The notes: generated from the sequence alone by a model not told the origin. A stretch of DNA of 64,000 bases from Piezodorus guildinii (GCA_023052935.1 CM041298.1:111963977-112027976), one strand, 5' to 3'. Positions 1 to 11,315 are shown, counted from the stretch's first letter. Program-made: numbers and translations.

Positions 1-180
1 CTGAACGATAAGATAATAGAAAAATAACAAAACACCAAACATTAATTTTTTTATAATTTATTCCTTACCCGTACCAGATTTTTAAAAAAGTAATATTTGA
101 TGTTATTATCAGAATTTATTTTTTTTAAATGTGGTTTCCACCATCTCTACTTTCGTGAGCTCTCACAAGACCTCGCTCGT
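1..180. repeat. Dispersed repeat, probably Helitron-associated
   Basis: Two blocks here recur at 14376-15011: the AACAAAACACCAAACATTAA block (here about 26-45) and a block around CTCTACTTTCGTGAGCTCTC (here about 145-165). At the second site the blocks flank a Helitron helicase remnant, so this is probably part of the same family. No coding signal is seen. Confidence 0.45.
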
Positions 181-190
181 AGTTAACGTA

Positions 191-385
191 GTGATGAAAA
201 GCCGATAAAATAAACTGATTGTGGTAGATAATAATATAATAGATTATGTAATTAAACACATATTTCTATTAAAATCCAATGTAAATAATTCCTTAATGAT
301 TTCTAAATTTGTTTAAATATTCTTAAATTGATATAAATAACGGAGGTAAGTGAAAGTCGTGTGTTACGCGCACCAGATTTTTTTT
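191..385 (+). repeat. Family K repeat, 3' end (end B)
   Basis: Runs from GTGATGAAAAGCCGATAAAA through a GGAGGTAAGTGAAAGTCGTG block to CACCAGATTTTTTT. The same end is seen near 27600, 38040, 58760 and 61200. Only this end of the roughly 0.9-kb repeat is present. Non-coding. Confidence 0.8.
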
Positions 386-418
386 ATCTTTATCTAAAAA
401 ATTATACATTGTCTCACT

Positions 419-1118
419 TATGAAGAAGCTGTATTTTAGACGGGATGAGCTAGTCGGGAAGATTGACCACCGTTTATCAACAAGACTGAAAAATTACTTT
501 AGCTTAGTTGTGCCAAGACCAAAACATACCTGGTCGACATACCAGACTTGTTATTCCATTGCTACTGTTTACAACAATATTCCTCCAAATTTTTAATTTT
601 CTCACACAAATCCTCCAAAGTATTCAAATTATTACTACAATGTTAAAATAAGGGCGAAATCCCTCAGTGAAGAGAAAATTTCGTTATTGTTGAATCCAAA
701 TTACTCATCGCTATAGACATGTCGTCAATGCCAGCCTGCGTCACTCATTCTGATATTTATCCTGTATACAAATATATGTATTCTTTATTGACTTTTGATT
801 TTGTCAATTTCTTACTGTGTACCATGTTATGTATCTTTATATTGCTTATCATGTAATTCAATATTGTATTTACTTGCCTTAATTTTATATCTTGAATATA
901 TGACTTTGTATTCCTTATTGCTTTTGGTTTAGTCAATTACAGTCTATTTCTGTATACTGTTTAACTGTTTCTTATAATTGTTTTTTGTATAAATTAGGGA
1001 TTATGTAATTCAATTTTATATTTGCATGCCTTAATTTTATATCTTGTATATATGTATATGTATTCCTTACAGCTTTTAAGCTTAGTCAATTACTGCTTCA
1101 TACTGTGTTACTTTCTTT
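419..1118 (+). mobile_element. Non-LTR retroelement C-terminal fragment and 3' UTR, left half
   Basis: Translation of about 420-600 gives a stretch with VVPRPKHTW and later YNNIPPNF, which resembles the C-terminal tail of LINE reverse transcriptases, with stops after it. From about 765 the sequence becomes an AT-rich tandem 3' region. The element is interrupted at 1118 by LINE-A and resumes at 6574, ending in AATAAAG and poly(A) at about 6822-6842. The clade is uncertain; the family call rests on a short diverged stretch. Confidence 0.5.
765..1110 (+). repeat. Tandem units of about 153 bp in a retroelement 3' region
   Basis: The string TGTAATTCAAT occurs near 852 and 1004, and TGTATTCCTTA near 907 and 1060, so the spacing is about 153 bp. 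A diverged partial unit precedes them (near 778) and another follows LINE-A from 6574. The units share CCTTAATTTTATATCTTG. Confidence 0.7.
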
Positions 1119-1289
1119 TTTATTTATTTATTTATTTATAATACAAATGACCCTCAAGACTTGATAACAAATCCTATTTGGTCAGTGAACAATTTAAAAG
1201 AGATGCATTTAGAAGTACAGAGTTATTGGCAGCATTGATTAAAATTAAATTTTACAATTTGTATTTTTTTTAAAAAACAGTTTTATCCT

Positions 1290-4200
1290 TTTTATATTCA
1301 CTTTGTCCAAGTTGTTTAAAAATTCAGCTTCTTCCTCTTGTTTAACGTCCTGTTCTCTTTTGTATTTTTTGCACCTGAAAACTAAGTGTCGCGGGTCTTC
1401 TGGCTGTCCGCAGACTTCACATTTTCCATCTTTTTTTTATTTTCATAAGAGCAAGATACTTGTAAGTACACCCGTGGTTAGTCCTCAGTCTTACAATTCG
1501 TACGATACTCGCTCTTGTAAGTTGCTGATGCCTAGCAAACCATGGAACAAGGCTCACAGTAGGTTGTACCTTATAAAAGTCTCTCCCTTTTGATTGTGAC
1601 TCCCAGTCATACCTATCTTGCCATTCTCTTATTTCTTCTTTCCTTAAGTGTCTTAGGAGATCCTTCATGGGTACCTTGGCGTTCTCTTTCAATGGTTGCG
1701 TTGTCCCAGCAGCTCTGTCAGCAGCCTCATTTCCAGATAATCCTACGTGGCTTGGAATCCATTGAAATATGTAGTGGTTGTTGTCGGAGATTATGGAGTT
1801 GATTATTTCAAATATTAAATATGAAGTAATTTTTCTGCTATTGATTGTTTTTAGTAGCTTACAAGAGGAGGCGGAGTCAGTCAGTATAACTACGTTAGTA
1901 CTTGAATATGTATTACGACAATAATCTATGGCTTTCAAAATTGCAAGGAGTTCAGCACTGAAAATACTAAATTTATTAGGTATGGAGAGTGAAATTGTAT
2001 GTTCTCTACCTGGATCCACTATGACTAACGCTGTTTGATTGCAGGTTTTTGAGGCTTCAGTATATATCTTCACGTAGTCGGAATAATGGCTATCTATCAT
2101 ACTGAGAGCTAATTGTTTCAATATATTAGGATCGTAAGACGATTTACAACCTTGATTCGTAGTTAGCTTGCAATTGCTTTCAAATTGTAGCATTCTGCAC
2201 GGTAAAGGTGTATTGAGGTCTAGGGAACCTTTTCGAGAATATACTGCTTGTAGCATAGGCTGCATTTCAGATATTAACTGATTTATAACTGGAGGATAAA
2301 TGTTTCTTGATACTGATGCATTACTTAGGGGATGTTGATTATCAGAAATGCTCTTTAAAATATATTTCTTCGTAAGCCACGTTCTTCTCAAGGTTAATGG
2401 CATCTCTCCAGCTTCAGCTAACAGAGCATTCGTTGGTGTTGTTTGAAAGCCCCCAAGCATATTCTGATTGCGCAATTTTGGACAGTATTTAAGCTGTTAA
2501 TCATAGGCGATTTTGTTTCATTATAGATCACACAGCAGTAATCCAAGACAGGTCGTATGATAGATTTATATAATAATATCATATTTAAGGGATGAGAGCC
2601 CCAATGAACTCCGGCCAAAATTTTCAATATATTAACGTTTTTATATGCTTGGTTTTTAATGTTGGTCAAATGAGATTTGAAATCCATTTTCCTGTCTAAT
2701 GTAACACCCAGGAATTTTACTTCTTCTTGAGCAATAAGTTGGTGACTACTTATTGTGACATTATAGTCAGTTATTTGGAATTTTCTTTTTCTTGTGAAAG
2801 GGATCAAATTTGCTTTTGCTAGGATTAAATTGGAATCCGATGTCATTGAATCTATGCTTTAGTGATTCCAAGGCATCACATATGATTTTTTTCCCCTCCT
2901 CTGGTGATTTGACAACAGTATAAACCTGGATTGAAGTCATCAGCAAATTGGATCATTTTGCAATACGGTGGTGGGTTTTTAATTATATGCTCTGTGTAAA
3001 TATTGAAAAGAATGGGACTGAGGACATCTCCCTGTGGCAGACCATTATAGGAATCGAAAGTGACCGGACCTTCTTGAGTATGGATCAAATACGTACGGGC
3101 AGATAAGTAGTTAGCTATCCAATTGGTTATGAGATGCGAGGTTCCTATTTCTTTCAGTTTTCTTATGAGGGTTTGAGTCTTGACATTGTCGTAAGCTCTT
3201 TCCAGGTCGACAGTTACAGCTAATAAAATGTTTTTCTGTTGGAAAGTTTTATATATGTCGTTTGTTAGATACCAGATCGCATCAGTAGTAGATTTATTTT
3301 TGCGAAAACCAAAACACTGGGGACTCAGTATGTCTTTCTGTTCTAAGAACCACTCCAATCTGTGTTTAATCAATATATTAAAAAGTTTGGCCCAGACAAG
3401 GAATTAGGGCTATTGGTCGATATGAAGATATGGTCATTAAGTCCTTTCCTGGTTTTGGGATTGGAACAATCTGAGTGGTTCGCCATTGACAAGGAACTTG
3501 TGATCGAAACCAAATTTGATTATAAGCACTTAAAAGTTGATTTTTAATATGGGGAGGTAAGAGATGGATCATGGTATAATTGATCTCATCAACTCCCGGT
3601 GCAGTACCTTTTTTTCCTTTTAATGCTGCATTTAGTTCCGTAATGCGGAAGGGGCTGGTCAGTAGATTTTCAGTTTGAGTAGATCTTGTGTGTTGGACTT
3701 GGATCTTAAGTCTTGGCTCAAAAATGTAACAAATCTGTTGTAGGAAAGAAGAAGCATTTTTTCGATTTTTAGTTATTACGTTTTCACCGATACGCTTTTT
3801 CCCTCTTATAGTTGCTATTTTGTGCCACATGTTGCCTATTTGTTAAGGGGTTATGGAGTCTATGTATTTTTCCATGAGTCCTTTTTTGCTTTTTTTATCA
3901 AAGTTTTCATTTTATTAATTTTAGACCTCATGATTTTGTAATTCTCAATGGTCATATTTCCCTTATATTCCTTAATGGCTTTTAGTTTCTCTTTATTTGC
4001 ATTGTTGAGTGATTTATTCCACCAACATTTTGGGTGAAATTTCAGTTGAGAGTTGATGTTAGAACGTGGTATTGCAATGTCACCAGCTGAGTTCATAATT
4101 TGTGTTATATCGTCAATTGTTCGATGATGAACTTCATTGTTTTCCCATAATTCATGTAAAGTCGTGATATACAGATCCTTATTCATTTTCTTGAAATTCC

Positions 4201-4930
4201 TTTTCATGTAGAATTGTCTTAGTTCTATTGAGGGATTATTTATTTCAATAATGATTTGGAAATGATCGCTACCAAGGGTTTCAGATGAGATAGACCAGGA
4301 TAACTTGTGGAGTAGTTCGGGGGTTGAGAAGGTGAGATCTAATATCGATGGTTTAATTCTTGGCGAGCCGATTCTTGTCGGGACGTTAGGTTCATTAAGC
4401 AAGATCAACGAGGACTGTAAAAGCTCATTTACCAGGAGATCTCCTCTTTGTGAGTCCGTTTCCTTATCTCCAAAGTATGACGAATGACTGTTGAAATCGC
4501 CTCCAATAATTACGCTACACTTAGGAAAAAACTCGGTGGTAGATAAAAGATTTTTGAAATGCGAGGATGTTGGTTTACTACTAGGAGGGATGTAAGCAGA
4601 TATTATAATTAATTGAGGCTTCATATTTATAATTTTAATGCTTAGAGCCTCAATTGGACCAATGTTCCGTATTTCTATTTTTTCATAAATAAATTGCGTG
4701 TGTAAAAATATGCCCACACCACCATAGCTGTCCCTTCTATTCTTTTGTATTATATTGTAGTTATTGGCGTTGTATTCCCTACTTCTGTTGAACCATGTCT
4801 CTTGTAGCAAAGCTATATGAACTTTATTAAGATTTAAGTTATTCACAAGTTCCTGAAATTTATTGTTTATACTACGACAATTATGTTGGATTATTTTGAG
4901 ATTAGAACAGCTCATAGTGCGGTGGGTCAT
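1290..4930 (-). pseudogene. LINE-A ORF2: endonuclease, reverse transcriptase, RNase H (frameshifted)
   Basis: The endonuclease segment 4930-3860 has QHNCRSINNK, LLQETWF, IIGGDFNSHS and LGSDHF, the APE-type motifs. Reverse transcriptase follows in other frames: YRPIALIP at about 3415, GFRKNKSTTDAIWYL, VDLERAYD, GLPQGDVLSPILFN and FADDF (3373-2900). RNase H at about 2130-1680 has ILTDSASS and WIPSHVGLSGNEAADRAA. A C-terminal finger CEVCGQPEDPRHLVFRC is readable at about 1430-1380 in another frame. The reading frame changes near 3870, 3395, 2925, 2465 and 1430, so at least five small indels break it. No domain is missing; decay is by point indels only. Confidence 0.88.
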
Positions 4931-5096
4931 TTAGAAAAACATGAAGGAAAGTATACATGATGTATAAACATACTCATATGCATGCATAAATAATACACAA
5001 ATACATACATATACATGTAAATACAAAAATAATTGAGGAATATGTTGAACATGATATCTATGGCTTTTCTTTTCTATTACGTGAAAATTTTCTATG

Positions 5097-6362
5097 TTAA
5101 TTCGTTTCCATTTCAATTTTTTCAGTTTCATTGAGTCGAGTAATAGTATTAATGATTTCTTGATTTTCTTGGACGAAGTTGTAAAATGTTTGACCTATTA
5201 TATTAACCGTTTCTTTTTCATTTTCAATTGATTTGATTTTTTGTATTAATGCATTCAACATGTTGATATATTTGGAATCTTGCGTAGACTTATGAGGATT
5301 TTCCTGTTTGAGAGCCGTGTTTTTTTGAATTATCGATTTAGTGCTTATGGGTTGACTCGTATCGTTTTCAAATTCCGTTTTTCGTTTTTTCTCAATGCTA
5401 AATTGTCTAGCTTGAAGGATTTTTTTCCTAGGGTATTGAAAATTTGATAAATTATATAGATTCGTGTTTTCTTCAATTTCTGGAAAATCCAGTAGTGAGA
5501 ATCTATTTTTTGTTAGAGTCGGAAAAAGATCTGAAGCCTGTTTATAACTTAAAGGCTTTTCCGCCATTATTTCTTTAATCTTTTCTTGTCTATTTTTTTC
5601 TGGACAGCTTTTATCATTAGGTTGGTGTGGTAACTGACAGTGTACACACTTCGTTAAATTAGTACAATTACTTGATATATGTTCATAGTCTGCACAATTT
5701 AAACATCTTTGTTTACCTCTACAGTTTTCCTTTAGGTGGCCATACCGAAGACATTTTTCGCAGAATCTAGGTTTTGAAATATAAGGTGTAACTCTACGAA
5801 AAGCTAGATATAGGGCTACGTTTTCCGGGAGTCTCTGAGAGTGAAAAATAATTTGGACTGTCCCAGAAGGCACTCTGCTTATTTCCCCTGAGCTATTTTT
5901 TACAACTCTGTTAAAACGCCTAACTCTCAGAACTTTTTCACTTGAGGTTAAATTGTTAGAGATTTCTTCTTCTGTTATTGAGGTGTGAACATCTCTTATA
6001 ACTCCGAATTTTAGTACATATTGTGACGGTATAAATGCTCTGAGATTGTTAGTGTTCAAAAACTGGTTCTCTAAGAATCGATTTGCGATGTCATACGTTC
6101 TAAATTCTATTTCTATTTGGTTTTTGTTTTTCCTCTTGATTTTGTGGACTTGATTATTGTTCAGTCCTAAAAATTTGCCTATTTTCATGTCATGGAAGAA
6201 ATTAGGATTTGTCTCATCTTTTTTTTCAACTATTACTACATACGGTCCCTTGAAGTAATGTAAATATTTAACATTATTGAATTGAGGTGAAAATTTTATG
6301 TTTTTATCTTTATTATCGATAGGAAGTGGTGGGTTTTCACTCCCATCACTATCGACCCCCAT
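5097..6362 (-). CDS. LINE-A ORF1, gag-like nucleic-acid-binding protein
   Basis: An intact 421-residue ORF starting at an ATG about 200 bp inside the element's 5' end. Three zinc knuckles lie at residues about 201-214 (CEKC...H...C), 220-233 (CLNC...H...C) and 239-253 (CVHC...H...C); the first two have exact CX2CX4HX4C spacing. The region before them (residues 40-190) is where I-group ORF1 proteins have an RNA-binding fold; I infer this from position. Such proteins bind the element's RNA in ribonucleoprotein particles. The lysine- and glutamate-rich C-terminus is less conserved. ORF2 starts 166 bp downstream. This is the only intact reading frame of the element; whether it is expressed is unknown. 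Confidence 0.85.
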   Translation of the reverse strand: MGVDSDGSENPPLPIDNKDKNIKFSPQFNNVKYLHYFKGPYVVIVEKKDETNPNFFHDMKIGKFLGLNNNQVHKIKRKNKNQIEIEFRTYDIANRFLENQFLNTNNLRAFIPSQYVLKFGVIRDVHTSITEEEISNNLTSSEKVLRVRRFNRVVKNSSGEISRVPSGTVQIIFHSQRLPENVALYLAFRRVTPYISKPRFCEKCLRYGHLKENCRGKQRCLNCADYEHISSNCTNLTKCVHCQLPHQPNDKSCPEKNRQEKIKEIMAEKPLSYKQASDLFPTLTKNRFSLLDFPEIEENTNLYNLSNFQYPRKKILQARQFSIEKKRKTEFENDTSQPISTKSIIQKNTALKQENPHKSTQDSKYINMLNALIQKIKSIENEKETVNIIGQTFYNFVQENQEIINTITRLNETEKIEMETN

Positions 6363-6573
6363 AGTGGGGGCTAAAATATGACGGAATTAAGTGATAAGAA
6401 TACGAAACACCTCGTATTACAAATCAAGATAAAATTTTTAATAAATTAGATACGAGAAATTCAAGTAGTAAGCACGATAAATATTGAGTAAAACGCTTAT
6501 CTGAATATGTAGGTTGTCTTAATCCTATGGAGCTCTTCACTCTTCGGAGTCACAACAACAACCTACTTTCTTT

Positions 6574-6842
6574 ATAATTGTATTTTATATTCCTTATGTA
6601 TTATATTGTTTTCGCTGTGTAGTGTGTTACTGTTTCTTTATAAAATTGTGTTATATTATTTAAGTATTGTATTGTATCATACTGTATACTGTTACTGTTT
6701 GTTACTGTACTTTTATTGAATTGCCGCAGGTGAACTCCTTTCCCACGGGCTCGCCTTAGTGGGATAGTGACTTCTACTTGCACTGTAATATGTCTATGTT
6801 TTGATTCAAATAAAGAAGTTTATAAAAAAAAAAAAAAAAAAA
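6574..6842 (+). mobile_element. Retroelement 3' region, right half, with poly(A)
   Basis: Continues the tandem 3' region cut by LINE-A (ATAATTGTATTTTATATTCC resembles the unit near 974). It ends with TTCAAATAAAGAAGTTTATA and about 22 A's. The AATAAAG plus poly(A) end matches the end near 56535-56559, so both may be 3' ends of one family. Confidence 0.6.
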
Positions 6843-6859
6843 AAATGTATTTAAAAATT

Positions 6860-7635
6860 CATAAATTGATTTTAACGTTTAAAAGTTATTTTCTGAATTT
6901 ATTTTTTTGTTTAATGTAGTTTCCCACTTACCTCTACTCTCACAGAGTAGTGCGGCCTTAATTTAAAAAATGGATATACTAGGAGCGCCTAGTTACCAAC
7001 AAAGGCACTACAAATCGTCGTTTTTCACAAGTTTTAGACGCTAATATTTTTTTTTAGTATCAGTAAAAATATGTTTTTGACTAATATTTACAGTTTTTTT
7101 CGTGTAAAATACCTGTATGAAAGACGTAGACACTATGAATGGTGGGTGGAAGGAGGTAATAAATTTATATTGTTGAGTAAACCGTTCACACAAACCGGCG
7201 TGACACCTGAATACTAAACCGCGGGGGCTCAGTGCCAGGCACTTCGGCCAACCTTCTGTGACTTCCTCCCGTATCAGGACCATTTGCTTTATTAGTTTTA
7301 ATCTCCTACCTCTTTTCAAAGCTCCCTTGTTGGCAATTTGTTGAAAAGGGTTGGTGTTTACAGGTTCTCGGAAGGTTTTGCTAATACTGTTTAATCAAGG
7401 AAATGATTTGAGAGCTGTGGCTGATCGATTGGGAAGTTATTGTTTCTTGTGGACTTAGAGTTTCGTGTCAATCTCGACACTCACCTAACTTTCAATTACT
7501 GTGGTTCGACAGATTTCCTAAACTTAAGCTAGTCTAAAGATGTGGAGAGAGTTAATATTGAACACATCATGCTGAAATGATCGGTTTTTGATACAGTCAT
7601 AACAAAAATATACAGTTTTTAATTTTACAGCAATT
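6860..7635. other. No gene recognised; partial dispersed repeat
   Basis: About 6900-6960 (CACTTACCTCTACTCTCACAGAGTAGTGCGGCCTTA-like block) resembles 14985-15060, a Helitron-associated repeat. A 92-codon minus-strand ORF at 7319-7041 shows no motif I recognise and may be chance. The rest looks unique. Confidence 0.4.
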
Positions 7636-7639
7636 TTTT

Positions 7640-8160
7640 TTTTTCCGCAGAAACAATTTTTATTGAGTAATATTACAATCTGTCCTAATTAGGAAATTTT
7701 TAATAGCGATCAAGTACTACATTCACCACAATATATACAAAACAATAAATTTCAATATATAAATATTAAATAATAGTCCAATATACATATATACAAAAAA
7801 GAATAAATAAGAATATGTACAAAAATCACTGATACCTATATACAATTCTCAAGCATACAGCACGTGAGCGGAGAATCTAGCCAATGCTAGAATATACATG
7901 TTACAAGGGATCTCGGGGTCACTGCCGTTTCAGCCTTCTAGGGGGGTGGTAAGGATGTGTGGAGCTGGATAAGGATTGAGCTAGCGGTTTAGGGTGATGG
8001 ATAAGGTTCTGATAAAATTTGTATGGTATATAAGATCTAAAATAAATTAATATTATCGCGGTGTATATTAGTGGTGGCATAAAAAGGAGCATTAACTATT
8101 GTTCGGAAGACTTTGGATTGGAAGGATTGAATGCATTTGCAAAATTAATAAGTTTTCAAA
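7640..8160 (-). pseudogene. Jockey-clade LINE 3' end with broken RT C-terminus
   Basis: Minus-strand translation at about 8130-8040 gives QSFQSKVFRTIVNAPFYA then NIHRDNINLF, the C-terminal module of Jockey ORF2. Near 7940 it gives PPRRLKRQ, a stop, then PRDPL, matching the PRRLKRRWPRDLL ending seen at 30780 and 48110. An AT-rich 3' UTR follows to about 7640. It resembles 63785-63910. Internal stops and frame changes make it dead. Confidence 0.75.
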
Positions 8161-8395
8161 GAGGGTTCACTTAAGGTGTACTAGCTAGCATAGCCAACTT
8201 TGCCCTAAATGGCGGGTTCGAACCCGGTAAATGCCCTAATATATGTTTTGTAAGTACAAAATTTTTGGTAATTACGTACTTGGTAGACGTAAAGTGGTAG
8301 TCCTCAGCCTGTGCCATTTCCGGATTAAAATTGGAGAGGTATAATTTTGTACTCTTACTGTGCCATCGTTTTAGTAGCACAAAAGTGATGTTAAA
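8161..8395 (+). mobile_element. SINE-G copy
   Basis: A tRNA-like head GGCGGGTTCGAACCCGGT (B box, near 8210) is followed by a body with GCCTGTGCCATTTCC and CTTACTGTGCCATCGT and ends AGTAGCACAAAAGTGATGTTAAAT. The same body and end recur at 13222, 32457, 35930 and 57603. Confidence 0.65.
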
Positions 8396-9160
8396 TCGAC
8401 CCTTTTATCCTTTAGTTGGTCATAAAATTCGTCCAACTTGTATATATAGCTGCCCTTTATAATGTCATTACGACGAGATGGTTAATCTTTTGGAATGTAC
8501 AAATTTAAATGTACTTTAGATGAAGAAAATTTACAATATCGGCATTTAAGTCCTGTCAGACTATTTCAATCAGAATGATATCCCCATTAATTTAAATGCT
8601 TGATTTAATGGATCCCCTCTGGGACTGGGATTCGAACACACAACCTTTGGCGTGGGGGACTAGCGCGCTAGCCACTCAGCCACGGGTTCCCCTATATAGT
8701 GATATATGTTTCTTTAAATAATCTATTATATTATTATGTGGAACTATCACTTAGTTTTATCGGCTTTTCTTCACAATCCATTATCCTTTACAACTTTGTA
8801 TATAAAATAATATTTTTTCAAGAAATAGCTTTCCAACGTTATATTATACATCTATACATGTGTTCGCACACACTCAGATACACACACCCTTTGTTATTTG
8901 GATTCAGTGACTGATTTTGATGAAAAGATTGATGTAGAATATCGAGCATATAGTTGTCATAAATATGAAATTTCAGTTTTGTACGACTTTTCGTTTCTGT
9001 GACTTATCACACATGCGGGGCACAAAAATGAACAGATCTTTTAGCGCAACTAATTTTTTTGGACTCAGGGGACCTTAAGACATGCATTTCCGTTGAAAAC
9101 TATAATTAGAAAATTTTTAAGATCGCAATGCTTTGCCTTACTATGTAAAAAGTTTTTAGT
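8396..9160 (-). repeat. Family K repeat, two rearranged pieces (minus)
   Basis: 8396-8577 carries the K blocks around CGGCATTTAAGTCCTGTCAG. 8695-9160 carries CGGCTTTTC, CTTTCCAACG, TATGAAATTTCAGTTTTGTA and the end-A block GACTCAGGGGACCTTAAGAC to GATCGCAATG. A SINE-A fragment separates the pieces, and the internal (GT)n is replaced by CACACATGCGGGG. Non-coding. Confidence 0.75.
8578..8694 (-). mobile_element. SINE-A fragment (tRNA head)
   Basis: Read on the minus strand this has GGCTGAGTGGCTAGCGCGCT (A box) and GTTCGAATCCCAGTCCCAGA (B box) as in the full copy at 30052-30353, then CAAGCATTTAAATTAATGGG. It stops about 120 bp in, so it is truncated. Confidence 0.8.
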
Positions 9161-10263
9161 TTTCCCGCTCGGTTTTCGTCCGCCCGGTGTCTACAACTTA
9201 ATCCTATATAAGGGAATGTACAGTGTTGCTGCCTATGATGAGTACCGATGAGATAGAGGGACACTCCAATTTTAAGCCATTCCCGAAGGAAGTCTCAAAA
9301 TCTCAGGAGTCTCCGAATACATGGATGGAAGTACCGAGTACCGAGATAACCAGGAGCAGTTTAAGGCTATTCCTATTTAATTTTTCATCATGTTATTTTA
9401 TATCCAGCGGTAAGTATCCTCTGTTAATTTTACTTTGCAGATTATTCGATATTATTTCTTTTTTTTTTTATTTTAAAACTGATTAATATTTATTAATTTT
9501 AGTTGGTGTTGATGATAGAATTTTCTACCGTATTATATGTATGCCGTATGCTTGTATGCCGCTGAAAAGAAAATGAAGTATAGCATCCTGAATAATTTTA
9601 TTTTATATGAAGGACCTGGGCCTTAAACCATGTCACAACTATATATTCCATAAATAGATAAATGAAAGTGATAGCATAATATTTGTGCACATAATTCAGG
9701 ATAATCTTTGCATCTGTAAATTTTAACCGTTCAGAACATGAGTATGGCCACCCAGTATCTGTGAACCCACTGCTTTGGTCATAGATTGTTATTCTAGCCA
9801 CTACACCACAGGTGTCCAAATCAAACATGTGGTTTTCTCCTACTTAGAGATGTTTCGTCAGCCTGAGCAAGACAAGGTATTGAGAATCGAGAAAGGCCTG
9901 ACCGCAGAGGCGCCAGGACGCAGATAGCATTAGTACCCTAAGTTAGTCCCTGTTTCTCCTTGGCAGTTGGAACACGTCCGCCTATGATTCCTCCTCTAGC
10001 GAGCATCACTCAGTCATTTCCATCTCACCCTAATATCTACCGAGATATTAATCTTTCACGTTTAATATCCACATAAATATCAGATTTAGGGAATTTTATG
10101 ATGCCATCAACCGATCACTTTCCAGGAACTTCAGGGTTTTTTTATCTAAAAACCTCTGTAAGCTCTGGACCAGAGAACATTATTTAAGAAATACTCAGTT
10201 AGCCATTCAGAAATTGACGGTTTTAAATTTTTGGGGAAAATTCCTTATTCATGGAATATATAA
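9161..10263. other. No gene recognised; possible tRNA-headed SINE piece
   Basis: On the minus strand, 9812-9700 reads GGTGTAGTGGCTAGAATAAC and later GTGGGTTCACAGATACTGGG, like the head of SINE-G at 13225 but with a degenerate B box. An 87-codon plus ORF at 9223-9486 has no recognisable domain. 9840-10263 shows nothing I can assign. Confidence 0.4.
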
Positions 10264-10265
10264 TA

Positions 10266-11315
10266 CAGTAAACCCTCGTTATAACGAACTCCAAAGGACC
10301 AAAAAATTCTCTATTCGTTATAAAATAATTCGTTATATTCGAAAAACATGTATGTACATATATGTCCTGGTATAAATTTAGGTGGTTAAAAAGAGGTATT
10401 TTCAATACAGCATTCGCAGTCAGGCACATGTTTATTTAGAAACTTCAAAAGCAATTAAAACTATGCACCAGCTTCGTCCGTATTAAAAACATTTCTTGCA
10501 TGATATTTTGCGTACTCTTGCAAAAACCTTTCAGCTAACTATCGACGTCGCTTTGGTAGACTTTATTTTCTTCACCGCTATAACTACCAATGATGTGATT
10601 CCATGACGTTTCTGAAAGCGTCAAAGCCAGCCGGATGAACACTGAAAGTTTTAGATACCCAATTCATTAGCTATTCGACTTGATTTCTCCTGGACGATTA
10701 GTCCTGAAATGGGTATTCCTGAGGCCCTTATTTCTCGAAACCACTGGAGAACATGGCGATCAAGAATGTCATGTATTTCTCCTCTAATTTTTTTTTTCAC
10801 ATCCCGATAAAGACGCAACGGAGGCCATAGATTTTATCTTTAATTAGCGATAATCGTGGATAGATTAAATTTTGGTATCTCGTATTTTTCCACAATTTTA
10901 GATTTTGACTTAATTTTTTTATCCACTTCTTAACTTTATATTTAAATCAACGGATTTCCTCTTTGACATAGTGTACGGAGGGGTAGCGCCCTTCGAACGA
11001 AAAGCGAGAAAGACTAACCAGCCAAATAAAGCCAGAAGCTGTCACAGACTGAATCACAGAGCTCAGCTTAATAGGTTGGAGAGGTAAGAAGGATTTGGAT
11101 AGAAAGGCACCGCTCTATACCGGGAATTAAGACATACCGTAATTTTTTTCTTCTTCATTTTTCGTAATAACCGAACCAATTTAATTCTGAGGTCCACAAA
11201 AGTAGTTCGTTATAAGAGAATATTTCGTTATAAACGAGGAGAAAGCATAGTTTTCTTTTTTTTTAAAGCGGGGGGTGTTCGTTTTAACCGTGTTCGTTAA
11301 AAAAAGGGTTTACTG
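10266..11315 (-). mobile_element. Pogo/Tigger-like DNA transposon, decayed
   Basis: The element is flanked by TA on both sides (10264-10265 and 11316-11317). The left end begins CAGTAAACCCTCGTTATAAC and the right end finishes GGGTTTACTG, giving inverted termini; subterminal TTCGTTATA motifs occur on both sides (10313-10335, 11202-11232). It contains a broken transposase on the minus strand. At 1.05 kb it is shorter than a complete element of this group (usually over 2 kb), and the DDE catalytic half is absent. Confidence 0.85.
10436..10969 (-). pseudogene. Pogo/Tigger-type transposase N-terminal half, broken
   Basis: Starts MSKRKSVDLNIKL at 10969. A second frame gives a YEIPKFNLSTIIANKDKI-like helix-turn-helix near 10880-10830. 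At about 10790-10620 the frame reads EIHDILDRHVLQWFREIRAS, GIPISGLIVQEKS and ANELGI, the CENP-B/Tc5-type DNA-binding domain. It continues to SSGWLDAFR, AERFLQEYAKYHARNVFNTD and an EAG triplet, the first conserved Asp region (NxDE) of these transposases. Several stops and frame changes occur. The following catalytic domain is missing, so it encodes nothing active. Confidence 0.85.

Larger units (their letters stand above)
1119..6563 (-). mobile_element. LINE-A: full-length I-type non-LTR retrotransposon
   Basis: A 5.4-kb element on the minus strand with a gag-like ORF1 (6362-5097) and an ORF2 (4930 to about 1290) carrying endonuclease, reverse transcriptase, RNase H and a C-terminal CCHC finger. 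It ends in a TAAA-type tail (plus-strand TATTTATTTA at 1121-1130). The 10-bp TACTTTCTTT is present directly outside both ends (1109-1118 and 6564-6573), and the flanking tandem 3' region resumes in register after 6573. This fixes both ends and shows target-primed insertion. RNase H plus zinc-knuckle ORF1 fits the I group. ORF2 is frameshifted, so it is not autonomous. Confidence 0.88.

Noticed and set aside
7041..7319. 92-codon minus ORF with a CLALSPRGLVFRCHAG stretch
   Set aside because: No known domain and no second copy; kept as unassigned sequence.
9223..9486. 87-codon ORF (MLLPMMSTDEIEG...)
   Set aside because: No recognised motif, no splice context I could defend, and AT-rich end. Probably chance.
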